A stretch of 64,000 bases of DNA, taken from positions 124,001 to 188,000 of the forward strand of contig JAJPHR010000061.1 in NCBI GenBank assembly GCA_021325145.1. Reading direction: 5' to 3'. Under the pieces are notes generated by a model that did no database searches, was not told the DNA's origin, and saw only the letters and a program-made list of their open reading frames with translations. Positions 51,388-60,494 of the stretch are shown piece by piece. A program made the position numbers and the translations under genes. Within the stretch, counting starts at the first letter, position 1. The number at the start of each line of letters is the position of its first letter. This stretch comes from Verrucomicrobiota bacterium. Its GTDB lineage: Bacteria > Verrucomicrobiota > Verrucomicrobiia > Limisphaerales > Pedosphaeraceae.

Positions 51388-51490
51388 TTCTGGCACACCC
51401 TCCGGGGTGCTGGAAGCTTGGACAGCTATCCGGGGGTGTCGCTAGCGCTCAACCGCCCGGCTACCTTCTGTCACGGCTCCGCCGTGAAGG
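51388..51490. repeat. Degenerate 103-bp repeat, copy A
   Basis: This begins TTCTGGCACACC and ends TCCGCCGTGAAGG. Much of it matches copy B (51574-51675), including GGTGTCGCT.GCGCTCAACC. The two copies start 186 bp apart. Confidence 0.6.
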
Positions 51491-51573
51491 GGAACTCAAC
51501 AGCCATCCAGGATCAGGAACTCCGCCGAAACCGGCGAAGAACCATTTATGTAGCCAAGTGGCCGGGAGCGTCA

Positions 51574-51675
51574 TTCTGGCACACCTTCCAGGGCCGGGAG
51601 TTCCTGCCGGGCGATCCGGAGGTGTCGCTGGCGCTCAACCTCCGGCTAATCTTTGTCACAGCTCTGCCGTGAAGG
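51574..51675. repeat. Degenerate 102-bp repeat, copy B
   Basis: This opens with the same TTCTGGCACACC and closes with CTGCCGTGAAGG. The region GAGGTGTCGCTGGCGCTCAA corresponds to GGGGTGTCGCTAGCGCTCAA in copy A. It resembles noncoding repeat blocks familiar from Planctomycetes/Verrucomicrobia genomes; this family link is from general recollection, not a search. Confidence 0.55.
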
Positions 51676-51909
51676 CTACTGCCCAACGCTGACCGGGGCC
51701 TGCGATTCTGGCTATTCGTTCCGCCGCCCGACGCTGCGCTTCCGCCTTCGCTCGGAAGTTTCCGCCGCCAAAGTTGGGGTCAACACCCACTCGCACCCGG
51801 AGGTCACATTTTGGAGAATCGCGAGCGTCACATTTTTCGCGCGAGGGCGCGAGTGAACAACCTGCTCCTGGACAGAGGACCCGGCCGGAGGAAAACCCAA
51901 GTACAGCAA

Positions 51910-54426
51910 ATGAAGAACAAGACTCGTATTCTGCTGACCGCACTTGGCCTGGGGTTGGGCGCATGGTTCACCACGCCGGCCCAGACGATCCTGCCGCAAC
52001 CTGAGCCGCCGTTCAAAGGCGTCATCGGACGCACCTACAAGGACTCCAAGCCGGAGAAAATCCCGATCATCACCGCGCCCGAGGGCGCGCCCAACGTCCT
52101 GCTGGTGATGATCGACGACTGCGGTTTCGGGCAGTGGGGCACGTTTGGCGGCCAGATTCCGACGCCCAGTCTCGACCGCCTGGCCAAAAGCGGCTTGCGT
52201 TATACCCGCTTCCACACGGCCGCGTTGTGCTCGCCCACGCGCGCGGCCATTCTCACGGGCCGCAATCATCATTCCGCGGCCACCGGCGTGATCACGGAAC
52301 TTGGCACGGGTTTCCCCGGCTACACCGGGCAGATTCCCAGGAGTTGCGCGATGGTTTCCGAAATTCTCCGGCAGCACGGCTACAGCACCGCCTTCTTCGG
52401 CAAGAACCACAACACGCCCGACTGGGAAACCAGTGTCTCCGGCCCGTTCGACCGCTGGCCGACCATGCAGGGATTTGACCACTTCTTTGGTTTCAACGGG
52501 GGCGAGGCCAACCAATGGCAGCCCGCGCTTTACGAGGACACGCGGCCCGTCGAGATGGAAGTCCCCAAAGGACGCGAGGGCGAATACACCTTGAACGACG
52601 CGCTGGCGGACAAGTGCATCGAATTCATCGATCATCAAAAATCGGTCACGCCGGATCGGCCGTTCTTTATTTATTACGCGCCGGGAGCAACCCACGCGCC
52701 GCATCATGTGCCGAAGGATTGGATCGCAAAGTTCAATGGCCAGTTCGATCAGGGTTGGGACAAATATCGCGAGGAAACCTTCCAGCGCCAGCTCAAGCTG
52801 GGCCTCATCCCGCCCGACACCAAGCTCACCCCGCGGCCCAAGGAGATCCCGGCGTACGATTCGTTCAGCGCGGACAGCAAGCGCGTCGCTGCCCGGTTGA
52901 TGGAAGCCTTCGCCGCCTTCACCGCCCAAACCGACTTTGAGGTCGGCCGTATTTTGGACGCACTGGATCGGACCGGACAGACCGACAACACGCTGGTCAT
53001 GTGGGTAATTGGCGACAATGGCGCTTCCATGGAAGGCACGCTCGCCGGATGCTTCAATGAAATGTGCTCTCTCAATGGTCAACAGGAGGATGCCGGTTTC
53101 ATTATGAAACACCTGGACGAGATCGGCGGACCCAAGAGCTACAACCATTTCCCCGTCGGCTGGGCCTGGGCCATGAACACTCCCTTCCAATGGGGCAAGC
53201 AGGTCGCTTCCCACTTTGGCGGCACCCGCAACCCGCTCGTCATCTCCTGGCCCAAACGCATCAAGGACACCGGCGGGATTCGCGCGCAGTTTTATCATTG
53301 CATCGATCTCGCTCCGACCATCCTTGAAGCCGCCCACATTCCCCAGCCCACCGAGGTCAATGGCGTGCAACAAAAGCCCATTGAAGGGATCAGCATGGTT
53401 TACAGTTTCGATGATGCGAACGCTCCGGAACACCGTCTCAGGCAATATTTCGAGATGCTCGGGAATCGCGCGATGTATAATGAAGGCTGGGTGGCGGCCA
53501 CCTTCCACAAGCTGCCTTGGGGCAACGAAGTTCCGCCCCCGTTCGACCAGGACGTCTGGGAGCTCTACAACATTGAGCATGATTTCAGCGAGGCGAATGA
53601 CTTCGCCAAACGGGAGCCGCTACGTTTGGCGCAACTCCAGGACCTCTTTTGGAAGGAGGCCGAAAAATACCAGGTCCTGCCTCTCGACGACCGCACCACC
53701 GGACGATTAGATCCCAGCTTGCGTCCCAGCCTCATCGCCGGGCGGACTGAGTTCACCTATCTTCCGGGTGCGTTTCGCATCCCGGAGAGTTCGTCTCCCA
53801 ACGTAAAGAACAAATCACACTCAATCACCGCTAGAGTTGTCATCACCACCAATATGGCCGAGGGCGTGCTGGTGGCCGCAGGCGGCGTTGTCGGCGGTTA
53901 TACCCTTTACATCAAGGACAACCGGCCAGCCTATGAATACAACTGGTTCACGCAGAACCGGTACAAGATTGCCTCCAATCAAAACATTCCCCCAGGTCCC
54001 GCCACCATTCGCGTCGAATTCAAATACGATGGCGGTGGCCTGGCCAAAGGCGGCACGGTCACCCTCTTCGTGAACGACCAAACTGTCGCCCAGGGACGTG
54101 TGGACAAGACCATTGCCGGTCGTTATTCCGCCGACGAAACCTTCGACATCGGTCGCGACACCGGTTCACCCGTATCGGATGAATACGAGTCTCCATTCGA
54201 GTTCAATGGCACGATTAAAGACGTGGTGATAAATCTGCACCCCCCCAGTGCGCTGCCGCCCACCGGCAGGCCGCCGGCACGGCCTGGAAAGCCGCAGGGA
54301 TCGGTGCCGTCAGGATCGAATGGAGGACGAGCAGATGCCAATGGCCCGGGAAGCGTTGATCAGTGGCCGGAAAGTGAACGTTTGCGGTACCAAGCCATTA
54401 TGGAACGCCTGGCGCTACACGATTGA
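51910..54426 (+). CDS. Arylsulfatase (formylglycine sulfatase)
   Basis: The 838-aa exported enzyme has an N-terminal signal (MKNKTRILLTALGLGLGAWF). The metal-binding opening reads NVLLVMIDDCGFGQWGTFGG, and the sulfatase signature ALCSPTRAAILTGRNHH follows. The Cys in CSPTR (near residue 107) is the site converted to formylglycine, which needs a separate maturation enzyme not seen here. Later family blocks are HGYSTAFFGKNHN, YYAPGATHAPHHVP and MWVIGDNGASMEG. The C-terminal region (about 650-800) is a beta-domain ending in a Pro/Gly-rich tail. It likely desulfates polysaccharides or aryl sulfates outside the cytoplasm. ATG 51910 gives the signal peptide; the frame extends upstream to 51811 without one. 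Confidence 0.92.
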   Translation: MKNKTRILLTALGLGLGAWFTTPAQTILPQPEPPFKGVIGRTYKDSKPEKIPIITAPEGAPNVLLVMIDDCGFGQWGTFGGQIPTPSLDRLAKSGLRYTRFHTAALCSPTRAAILTGRNHHSAATGVITELGTGFPGYTGQIPRSCAMVSEILRQHGYSTAFFGKNHNTPDWETSVSGPFDRWPTMQGFDHFFGFNGGEANQWQPALYEDTRPVEMEVPKGREGEYTLNDALADKCIEFIDHQKSVTPDRPFFIYYAPGATHAPHHVPKDWIAKFNGQFDQGWDKYREETFQRQLKLGLIPPDTKLTPRPKEIPAYDSFSADSKRVAARLMEAFAAFTAQTDFEVGRILDALDRTGQTDNTLVMWVIGDNGASMEGTLAGCFNEMCSLNGQQEDAGFIMKHLDEIGGPKSYNHFPVGWAWAMNTPFQWGKQVASHFGGTRNPLVISWPKRIKDTGGIRAQFYHCIDLAPTILEAAHIPQPTEVNGVQQKPIEGISMVYSFDDANAPEHRLRQYFEMLGNRAMYNEGWVAATFHKLPWGNEVPPPFDQDVWELYNIEHDFSEANDFAKREPLRLAQLQDLFWKEAEKYQVLPLDDRTTGRLDPSLRPSLIAGRTEFTYLPGAFRIPESSSPNVKNKSHSITARVVITTNMAEGVLVAAGGVVGGYTLYIKDNRPAYEYNWFTQNRYKIASNQNIPPGPATIRVEFKYDGGGLAKGGTVTLFVNDQTVAQGRVDKTIAGRYSADETFDIGRDTGSPVSDEYESPFEFNGTIKDVVINLHPPSALPPTGRPPARPGKPQGSVPSGSNGGRADANGPGSVDQWPESERLRYQAIMERLALHD

Positions 54427-54540
54427 GGGCGGTTGCCAGGAGCAGTGGGCAGTACGCAACGTCTGCACCCTGATTGGCGCCCCCTTTACCGGGGTGAATA
54501 AGGGAGTGGCGGGCACCCTGATTGGGAAGCAGATTTTTTC

Positions 54541-54798
54541 ATGGATCAAACGGTTACATCAAAGGCACATTTCAGCATCCCATCGATCATCGCGATCATC
54601 GCCGCCTTTGCAAGCTTCAGCACCGGGGCCATATGGGGATTTGTTCTGGCCATCGTGGCCATCCTATTTGGCATCATCGGCGTCGCGCTGTCCATGTCGC
54701 CCAGCATCCGGGGAGGCATCATCAGCATTTTCGCCCTGGGCGCGGGATTCATCGGCATCGTGGCGGCCTTGATCAAAGCGATTCGTTACATCCTTTGA
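54541..54798 (+). CDS. Small hydrophobic membrane protein (85 aa)
   Basis: The product is almost wholly three hydrophobic segments: IPSIIAIIAAFASFSTGAIW, FVLAIVAILFGIIGVAL and IISIFALGAGFIGIVAALIK, with a Gly-rich turn (SPSIRGG) between the last two. It starts 115 bp after the sulfatase stop on the same strand. Small DUF-type membrane proteins of this plan are common and uncharacterised. Confidence 0.7.
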   Translation: MDQTVTSKAHFSIPSIIAIIAAFASFSTGAIWGFVLAIVAILFGIIGVALSMSPSIRGGIISIFALGAGFIGIVAALIKAIRYIL

Positions 54799-54937
54799 GG
54801 TGGAAAATACTCGCCGGCTCAAATCTGCGTGCCCATGAATTTTTGGGCTTGCCGCGGGATGAATTCGGCACAGTATAAAGGCGAACGTGGCCCGGCTCGC
54901 CGGATACCGCGCGTCCAACGAAGGAACCTGAACGCCT

Positions 54938-56551
54938 ATGCCATCGCCATCCGCCGACCCGATACAACATGTCGTGCTTTTAATCCTGGAAAACCATTCG
55001 TTCGACCAGATGCTGGGTTGTTTTCAGGAAAAATACCCGAAACTGGACGGCATTGATGCCGCCAAACCGCCGCGCTCCAACCCGGACGACAGCGGGAATC
55101 CGGTTTTCCAAAAGCCGACCACGGAGCGCCAGATGCAACTCGACCCGCACCACGAGGTCGTGCATGTGAAAGCGCAGCTTGAGGATTGCAATTCCGGGTT
55201 TGTTAAGAATTTTATCGCCTCACACGAACCTCGCACGGAGGCGTTGCAACTGAGCCCTTGCATCATGGGCTATTATCCGCGGGGCTTCCTGCCGGCGCTC
55301 CACACGCTCGCGGAGAATTTTGCCGTTTGCGACCACTGGTTTTCGTCGTTGCCCGGACCAACGTGGCCCAATCGCTTTTTTGCCCTGACAGGGACCTCGT
55401 CCGGAAAACATGACATGCCCGAAGACGGAGCGCATAAATCAGACCTGGACGGGTTCTTCGAGCAGAACCAGGACACGATTTTTGACCGCCTGTCCGGCAA
55501 GGGAATTCATTGGAAGGTCTATTTTCACGACATTCCCCAAACCTGGGTTTTGCGGCATCAACGCGAGCCGGAAAATGCCATGCGTTACTTTTCGATCGAC
55601 CACTTTTACAAGGATGCCCGGGGCTTGCCGGACGACTTCCCCGCGTTTTGCCTGATCGAACCTGATTACAACGGGACGGACGAAAACGACGACCATCCGC
55701 CGCACGACATCATGAAAGCGGAAAAGCTGATTGCGGATGTCTATAATGCCTTGCGGGCCAACCAGGAATTGTGGAGATCGACTTTGTTGGTCGTTTTCTA
55801 TGACGAACATGGCGGTTTTTATGATCACGTTTCGCCGCCCAAGGCGGTTTTTCCGGATGAGATCAGCCAAAGTACCGGCTACCCTTTTGATCGCCTGGGA
55901 GTGCGCGTGCCGGCGCTGCTGGTTTCTCCGTGGGTGGACGCCGGATTGGTGGACACACAATTCGACCACACGAGCCTGTTAAAATATCTTTGCGACAAGT
56001 GGGGGTTGGCCTATCTCGGCCAGCGCACGGCCGAAGCGAAAACGATTGCCCCCAACATTCGCACCACGGGCGCGCCGCGGCAGGATACTCCGGCCTGGAT
56101 TCAGATCACCAACGCGCAACTCCAGCCACCCGATCCGGAGGTGGAAGAAGAGGCCGCCAACGTGATGAATGCGCATCACATTGCCTTGAGTTATCTGGCG
56201 GACTATTTGAAAGCGCAGGTGGATGAGGAGGTGCCTGTGGCTGTGTCGGCCTGGTCGAGGGTTTGGGAAGAGGTCAAGGGGCTCTTTCATCCCGCAAGGT
56301 TGCTCGCCGAGACGCCGCTCACGCCGGCTCAACGGTATGAACATGCGCAGGAAGTGTTCCCGTTGTTTTTGAAACAGCAAAAGCAGAAGGCGGTTTCCGT
56401 TTTGGCCGATAAGATTCGAGACACCAGCCTGCCGGACCAGGTTCGCCGTCACGCCGCCCGGGCGTTGGGAGAACATGTCGGAAGAAGGTTCCATCGCGAG
56501 GCGGACCCGCTTGCTTCAGCCACGCGATGGCTGGAGAAGCATCACCACTAG
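54938..56551 (+). CDS. Phospholipase C/acid phosphatase-family phosphoesterase
   Basis: The 537-aa protein belongs to the phosphoesterase family (PF04185 type). The N-terminal metal site reads VVLLILENHSFDQMLGCF (residues about 11-28). Family blocks follow: FAVCDHWFSSLPGPTWPNRF, DFPAFCLIEPDYNG and LLVVFYDEHGGFYDHVSPP (near 280-298, with metal-binding Asp/His). FDHTSLLKYLCDKWGL closes the core. No signal peptide is visible, unlike most phospholipases C of this family, so it may be cytoplasmic or non-classically exported. The C-terminal 130 residues are helical and HEAT-like (DQVRRHAARALGEHVG). Confidence 0.88.
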   Translation: MPSPSADPIQHVVLLILENHSFDQMLGCFQEKYPKLDGIDAAKPPRSNPDDSGNPVFQKPTTERQMQLDPHHEVVHVKAQLEDCNSGFVKNFIASHEPRTEALQLSPCIMGYYPRGFLPALHTLAENFAVCDHWFSSLPGPTWPNRFFALTGTSSGKHDMPEDGAHKSDLDGFFEQNQDTIFDRLSGKGIHWKVYFHDIPQTWVLRHQREPENAMRYFSIDHFYKDARGLPDDFPAFCLIEPDYNGTDENDDHPPHDIMKAEKLIADVYNALRANQELWRSTLLVVFYDEHGGFYDHVSPPKAVFPDEISQSTGYPFDRLGVRVPALLVSPWVDAGLVDTQFDHTSLLKYLCDKWGLAYLGQRTAEAKTIAPNIRTTGAPRQDTPAWIQITNAQLQPPDPEVEEEAANVMNAHHIALSYLADYLKAQVDEEVPVAVSAWSRVWEEVKGLFHPARLLAETPLTPAQRYEHAQEVFPLFLKQQKQKAVSVLADKIRDTSLPDQVRRHAARALGEHVGRRFHREADPLASATRWLEKHHH

Positions 56552-56651
56552 CCCGGGTCATCGGAAACAAAGGTCGCCATGTGGCATCGGCAACGTTTGC
56601 GGTTAGTTCACCGTAAAGGGTCCTCGTTTTTGTATTACTGACCCCTGCCAA

Positions 56652-57035
56652 TCAGAGCCGTTCCCGCCCCGCGTAGCCGCTGTCGATGTCATGCCAGAAT
56701 TCGATGTCTTCCTCGTCCTTTTCCCAGCAGAGAAAAACCTCCTTGCCGCCGATGAGCGCGGGGAAATCGATGAGCCCACGCGGCAGGTCTTTGATCAGGA
56801 TCTCGCGGTCCTGGAATTTTCGGAGCAAATCCTTGATGTCCACCAGCAGCCGCATCGATTTGTTGACGAGTTCGCCGCCCACATCGTGGCCGGCGGGATG
56901 TGATCCCGCCAGGCGCCGTTCGTTCTGTTGGAGTTCCAGCCGTGACGCTTCCAATCGCTCCAGCCATTCGCGGAGGACGGGAAGCAGCGCGCGCGCCTCA
57001 TCCCGGGTGTAATGTTTCTTAAAACGGTGCGCCAT
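56652..57035 (-). CDS. DUF2203-family protein
   Basis: The 127-aa protein starts with helical KKHYTRDEARALLPVLREWL and ends GLIDFPALIGGKEVFLCWEK, then DIEFWHDIDSGYAGRE, the hallmark of DUF2203. The role of this family is unknown. It is on the minus strand, convergent with the phosphoesterase gene across a 100-bp gap. Confidence 0.85.
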   Translation of the reverse strand: MAHRFKKHYTRDEARALLPVLREWLERLEASRLELQQNERRLAGSHPAGHDVGGELVNKSMRLLVDIKDLLRKFQDREILIKDLPRGLIDFPALIGGKEVFLCWEKDEEDIEFWHDIDSGYAGRERL

Positions 57036-57185
57036 CCGTGGTTAGTTTAGGTTCAGCCGCTGCTCAAATTGCTTTCGTCCCCGATCCGCCAAAGAACCTA
57101 TTCGGGCAGGGCGCGTTTCCATGCGCGCCGACGACTGCCAGCCCTACGACACAGATTCCGAGGGACGATTTGCCCTCAACAAGTC

Positions 57186-58925
57186 TCACTGCTTCAACCC
57201 GCTGGTTTTCGCCGGGCTGCCTGGTTCCGCCGCGCCCGGTTTCGATTCGAGCTTCTTGCGAATTTCTTCATTGGGTTCAACCGCCAGCGACTTCTTCCAC
57301 GCTTCCCGCGCCTTCTCGGACTGCTTGAGGGCGGCATAGATATCGCCCAGGTGATCGAACAAGGTCGCATCCGGCTCTTCGGAAAGCTCCACCGCCTTCA
57401 ACTCCTGCGAGAGCGCGTCGCCCGGCTCGTCCAGTTTGTAGAGCACCCAGCCGAGACTGTCCAGATAGGCCGCATTCGTGGGCGCAAGCTTGACCGCCTT
57501 CTCGATCATGTCGCGCGCATGATCGAGCTTCAGGCCGTGCTCAGCGAGCATGTATCCGAGATAGTTCAACGCCTCCGGATACTCGGGCTCGAGTTGCAGC
57601 GCCTTTTCGAAATATTTCTCCGCCTGGTCAAGATCGCCCTTGCGTTCATGCGCCGCGCCCACTTGAAAGTAAAAGAACTTGTCCAACGGCCGCGGCGGAC
57701 TAGCCGCCCGCGCCTGCAATTCGGCCGCGGTGAAATGGTTCACCGCGTTCGTATAATCCTTCTCCCGGCTGTAGGCGAGCGCCGTCAGAAATTCGCCCAT
57801 GAAGTTCTCCTGGAATTTCTTGCGCGCCTGTTCGAGGGTTTGCAACGCGGCCTTCGCGTGGTCCAGGTTGATCTGGACCTCGGCCAGTTCGTAATACACC
57901 GCCGCGGAATCATCCTTCAAAAGCAAGGACTTCCGAAAATTGTCCTCCGCCTCGGGAAGATTTTTTGCGTCGTAAGCCAGCGCGCCCAGAAAGTAATATG
58001 CAGTCGCATTGGCTGGATCATCCCGGAGCATGGCTTGAAGCTGCTCCTTCGCCTTCTCGCCTTGATTGCCGCGCAAATAGAGGTCCGCCAACTTCGCCCG
58101 CACTTCCTCGCGCAAGGCCGGCAATTCCCCGTAACGATCCAGCAATTGGATGTAAACCTGGATCGCATTCGTCGAGTCGCCGCTTGCGTTCAAGCTGTCC
58201 GCCAGCCGCAACTGAAGCTGCGGATTGGTTGGGTTGCTCCTGGCCGCGCGTCGCAGGACTGCCAGAGCGCCAGCGGTCGTTGCGTCCTTCTGCGAAGGCG
58301 CCTGGCGCTCGAGGCTGGAGTAGAACTCGGCCACGGCCACGAGAAACTCAGGTGATGTGCCCGGTTGCCGGGCCGCCCGGTCCAGGGCCGCCAATGCCTG
58401 TGAGATTCGGCCTTTTTGCAGATGGATCAGGAAAAGATTCCGATAGCCCGACAAGGACATCGGCGCGCGTTTGATCGCGGTTTCGCTGGCGTCAATCGCT
58501 TCCTTTTCCTTCCCGAGCCGCGATTGAACCAGCCCGAGCTGTGCGAATTCTTCGCCTGAAGCCTCGGGCAATTCGGTCGCCCGCAGTAATACGTCGAGCG
58601 CCTTTTCCGGCTCCTTCCGCCGGAGATACCGAGCGGACAAATCCATCACCAACTGCTCATTGGATGGATCGGCCAGGGCCGCTTTCGAGAATTCTTCCAG
58701 CGCCAGATCCGGTTGCTCATCGACTTCATACATCGTGCCCAAGGTATAGTGCGCATGGGCTTCAACCGCCTTGGGATCAACTTCGGAAGATTCGGGGCGC
58801 GCCTTGGACGCTTGCGAACCCGAAAGAGGTATCCGCACGTGAGGCGAAGCAGCGCACCCGGCCAAAAACAGCACGCTCAGGGCCAGTGGCAGTATAAACC
58901 ATCTCAGAGCACGAAAAAACCGCAT
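57186..58925 (-). CDS. TPR-repeat lipoprotein
   Basis: The 579-aa protein has a lipoprotein signal (RALRWFILPLALSVLFLAGC, lipobox LAGC) followed by about twelve tetratricopeptide repeats across residues 60-560 (for example QPDLALEEFSKAALADPSNE, EYPEALNYLGYMLAEHGLKL, YAALKQSEKAREAWKKSLAV). Such envelope TPR proteins are scaffolds for outer-membrane or secretion complexes. ATG 58925 puts the signal at the start; an ATG at 58955 would add ten residues. It ends with a Pro/Ala tail. Confidence 0.87.
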   Translation of the reverse strand: MRFFRALRWFILPLALSVLFLAGCAASPHVRIPLSGSQASKARPESSEVDPKAVEAHAHYTLGTMYEVDEQPDLALEEFSKAALADPSNEQLVMDLSARYLRRKEPEKALDVLLRATELPEASGEEFAQLGLVQSRLGKEKEAIDASETAIKRAPMSLSGYRNLFLIHLQKGRISQALAALDRAARQPGTSPEFLVAVAEFYSSLERQAPSQKDATTAGALAVLRRAARSNPTNPQLQLRLADSLNASGDSTNAIQVYIQLLDRYGELPALREEVRAKLADLYLRGNQGEKAKEQLQAMLRDDPANATAYYFLGALAYDAKNLPEAEDNFRKSLLLKDDSAAVYYELAEVQINLDHAKAALQTLEQARKKFQENFMGEFLTALAYSREKDYTNAVNHFTAAELQARAASPPRPLDKFFYFQVGAAHERKGDLDQAEKYFEKALQLEPEYPEALNYLGYMLAEHGLKLDHARDMIEKAVKLAPTNAAYLDSLGWVLYKLDEPGDALSQELKAVELSEEPDATLFDHLGDIYAALKQSEKAREAWKKSLAVEPNEEIRKKLESKPGAAEPGSPAKTSGLKQ

Positions 58926-59118
58926 GCGGTAGAATACAGCGTGGAGGGCTGGCAATCAAGCTTGGAACCCATCCTGGCAGGGCGGGCACGAAATGACGCG
59001 CCCCACCGGATGGGCTTTATTGCGGAATGCTCGCCGCCCTCACCGAGAACGACGAAGGACTGCTTCAGAAACATCCGAACCGTCGCTGGCGGCGGCCAAA
59101 TAGCGCCAAACGCGGCGA

Positions 59119-59220
59119 CTACTTCTGCCAGGTGCGCTTCTTGTGGCGATTGGCGCGCAACTGCTTGCGGCGTTTGTGTTTGTTGATCTTCGATTTCCGA
59201 CGTTTCTTCAGTGATCCCAT
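59119..59220 (-). CDS. AURKAIP1/COX24-type mini ribosomal protein (33 aa)
   Basis: The frame reads [20 protein letters not shown], then [13 protein letters not shown] and TAG. The run of Lys/Arg with the [15 protein letters not shown] core matches the small AURKAIP1/COX24-domain proteins found in Bacteroidetes and relatives, homologous to mitochondrial mS38 and expected to bind 16S rRNA. It begins 17 bp downstream of the hisG stop on the same strand, so it is probably co-transcribed. It is too short for ordinary gene callers and easily missed. Confidence 0.85.
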   Translation of the reverse strand: MGSLKKRRKSKINKHKRRKQLRANRHKKRTWQK

Positions 59221-59237
59221 ATAAGTTGTTGGCAGAC

Positions 59238-60119
59238 TTAGTAAACTACTTTGTTCAACGGATATTCAATGATGCCTTCGGCGCCCGCGGCTTTCAACTG
59301 CGGAATCAATTCGCGCACGACATGCTCGTCGATGATGGTTTCCACCGCCACCCAGCCCTGCTGGCTGAGATTGGATATGGTTGGGTTACGCAGAGCGGGC
59401 AGACTTTGCAACAACTTTGTCAGGTTACCCTGGGCGATGTTCATTTTCAAGCCGACCTTCGCCTCGGCTTCCAGCGCCCCTTTGAGCAACAACGCCAGTT
59501 TCTCGATCTTCTGCCGCTTCCATTTTTCCTTCCAGGCAGCGTGATTGGCGATCAACCGCGGCGTCGAGGAAAGCAGGGTGTCCACAATGCGCAGCTTGTT
59601 CGCGCGCAACGATGATCCGGTTTCAGTCAACTCCACGATCGCGTCCACGAGTTCGTGCGCTTTGAACTCAGTCGCGCCCCACGAGAACTCCACCTCGGCC
59701 TTGACTCCGTTCTTGCGCAGGTATTTTTTCGTCAGGTTGACGACCTCGGTGGCGATGCGTTTGCCTTTCAAGTCCTTTACCGACCGGATCGGGGAAGTCT
59801 CCGGCACCGCGAGCACCCAGCGAGCCGGCTGGCGCGTCGCTTTGCTGAACTGGAACTCCCCCACTTCATGCACTTTCGAATCGTTCTCCTGAATCCAATC
59901 GTGACCGGTGATGCCGCAATCCAGGTAGCCATGCTCGACGTAACGGCTGATTTCCTGCGCGCGGATCAGGCGGATTTGCAGTTCCTCATCATCCACGTAA
60001 GGAATGTACGAACGGCTGCTGACCTGGATATTGAATCCGGCCTTGGCCATCTTTTCGATGGTGGCTTCCTGGAGACTGCCCTTCGGCAACCCAAAACGTA
60101 AAATCGGCTTGCTCTTCAT
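59238..60119 (-). CDS. hisG: ATP phosphoribosyltransferase HisG, long form
   Basis: The 293-aa enzyme carries out the first step of histidine synthesis, joining ATP and PRPP. The start [20 protein letters not shown] is family-typical. Substrate-site blocks are [32 protein letters not shown] and [20 protein letters not shown]. The C-terminal about 80 residues ([20 protein letters not shown], then [16 protein letters not shown]) form the regulatory domain of the long form, which binds histidine. The frame is open upstream to 60398, but ATG 60119 has an AGAGTTTGAG-type site and the canonical N-terminus. Confidence 0.95.
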   Translation of the reverse strand: MKSKPILRFGLPKGSLQEATIEKMAKAGFNIQVSSRSYIPYVDDEELQIRLIRAQEISRYVEHGYLDCGITGHDWIQENDSKVHEVGEFQFSKATRQPARWVLAVPETSPIRSVKDLKGKRIATEVVNLTKKYLRKNGVKAEVEFSWGATEFKAHELVDAIVELTETGSSLRANKLRIVDTLLSSTPRLIANHAAWKEKWKRQKIEKLALLLKGALEAEAKVGLKMNIAQGNLTKLLQSLPALRNPTISNLSQQGWVAVETIIDEHVVRELIPQLKAAGAEGIIEYPLNKVVY

Positions 60120-60494
60120 ACTCAAACTCTGTTCCGCCCGCCTACCCAGACCCAGCGGGCCGGAAATCATGCAGTTTCGTCGCGCCGGGAGCAAGCAGGT
60201 AATGTAGAGCGGAAAGCTTTGACCATTCAGGAAGGAACATTGCAGTTGAACCACGAATGGACACGAATAAACACTAATAGAAGAGCGCCGAATGCAGACC
60301 TTTGGTGGCCAGCACAACTCCACTGAATAGGACGTGATTCCAATCCGACCCATGCACCTCCCTTTTAATTCCTGTCCATCCATGGTTTCCGACTGCATGG
60401 TTCCGGTTTAATACGGATAACTTCCGGGTTGCACAGAAAATTAGATTCATGCCGCCAAATTGCTCGACAACTTCCGAGACTTTGGGTAATAAAT
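60120..60494. other. Divergent intergenic region with dispersed repeat word
   Basis: About 375 bp lie between hisG and the giant LamG gene. At about 60249 it contains ACCACGAATGGACACGAAT, then AAACACTAATA, a repeat word known from noncoding DNA of many Planctomycetes/Verrucomicrobia genomes (recollection, not a search). No gene or clear promoter was seen. Confidence 0.45.

Larger units (their letters stand above)
50675..51909. other. Repeat-rich noncoding stretch (about 1.2 kb)
   Basis: No convincing gene is present. It holds a perfect hairpin at 50950-50966 (CCGGCGC-GAA-GCGCCGG), a CCAATGACAAATGACCAA word at about 50972, another hairpin at 51034-51053 (CCCGCTC/GAGCGGG), the AATTAAA repeat at 51211-51247, and two copies of a 102-103-bp degenerate repeat at 51388-51490 and 51574-51675. 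The plus-strand frame across 51318-51692 is only a product of these repeats. Confidence 0.6.

Noticed and set aside
51388-51675. Possible CRISPR array
   Set aside because: There are only two long, diverged units and no short identical repeats or spacers; no Cas genes are seen.
51318-51692. 124-codon plus-strand frame
   Set aside because: It consists of the two degenerate repeats and lacks a plausible ribosome site or protein pattern.
51712-53580. 622-codon minus-strand frame
   Set aside because: It is antisense to the sulfatase, whose CSPTR signature and signal peptide establish the plus strand as coding.
54248-54772. 174-codon plus-strand frame between the sulfatase and the small membrane protein
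   Set aside because: It overlaps the sulfatase end and the membrane protein in another frame, and its product has no recognisable domain.
57069-58355. 428-codon plus-strand frame
   Set aside because: It is antisense to the TPR lipoprotein gene and shows no family features.
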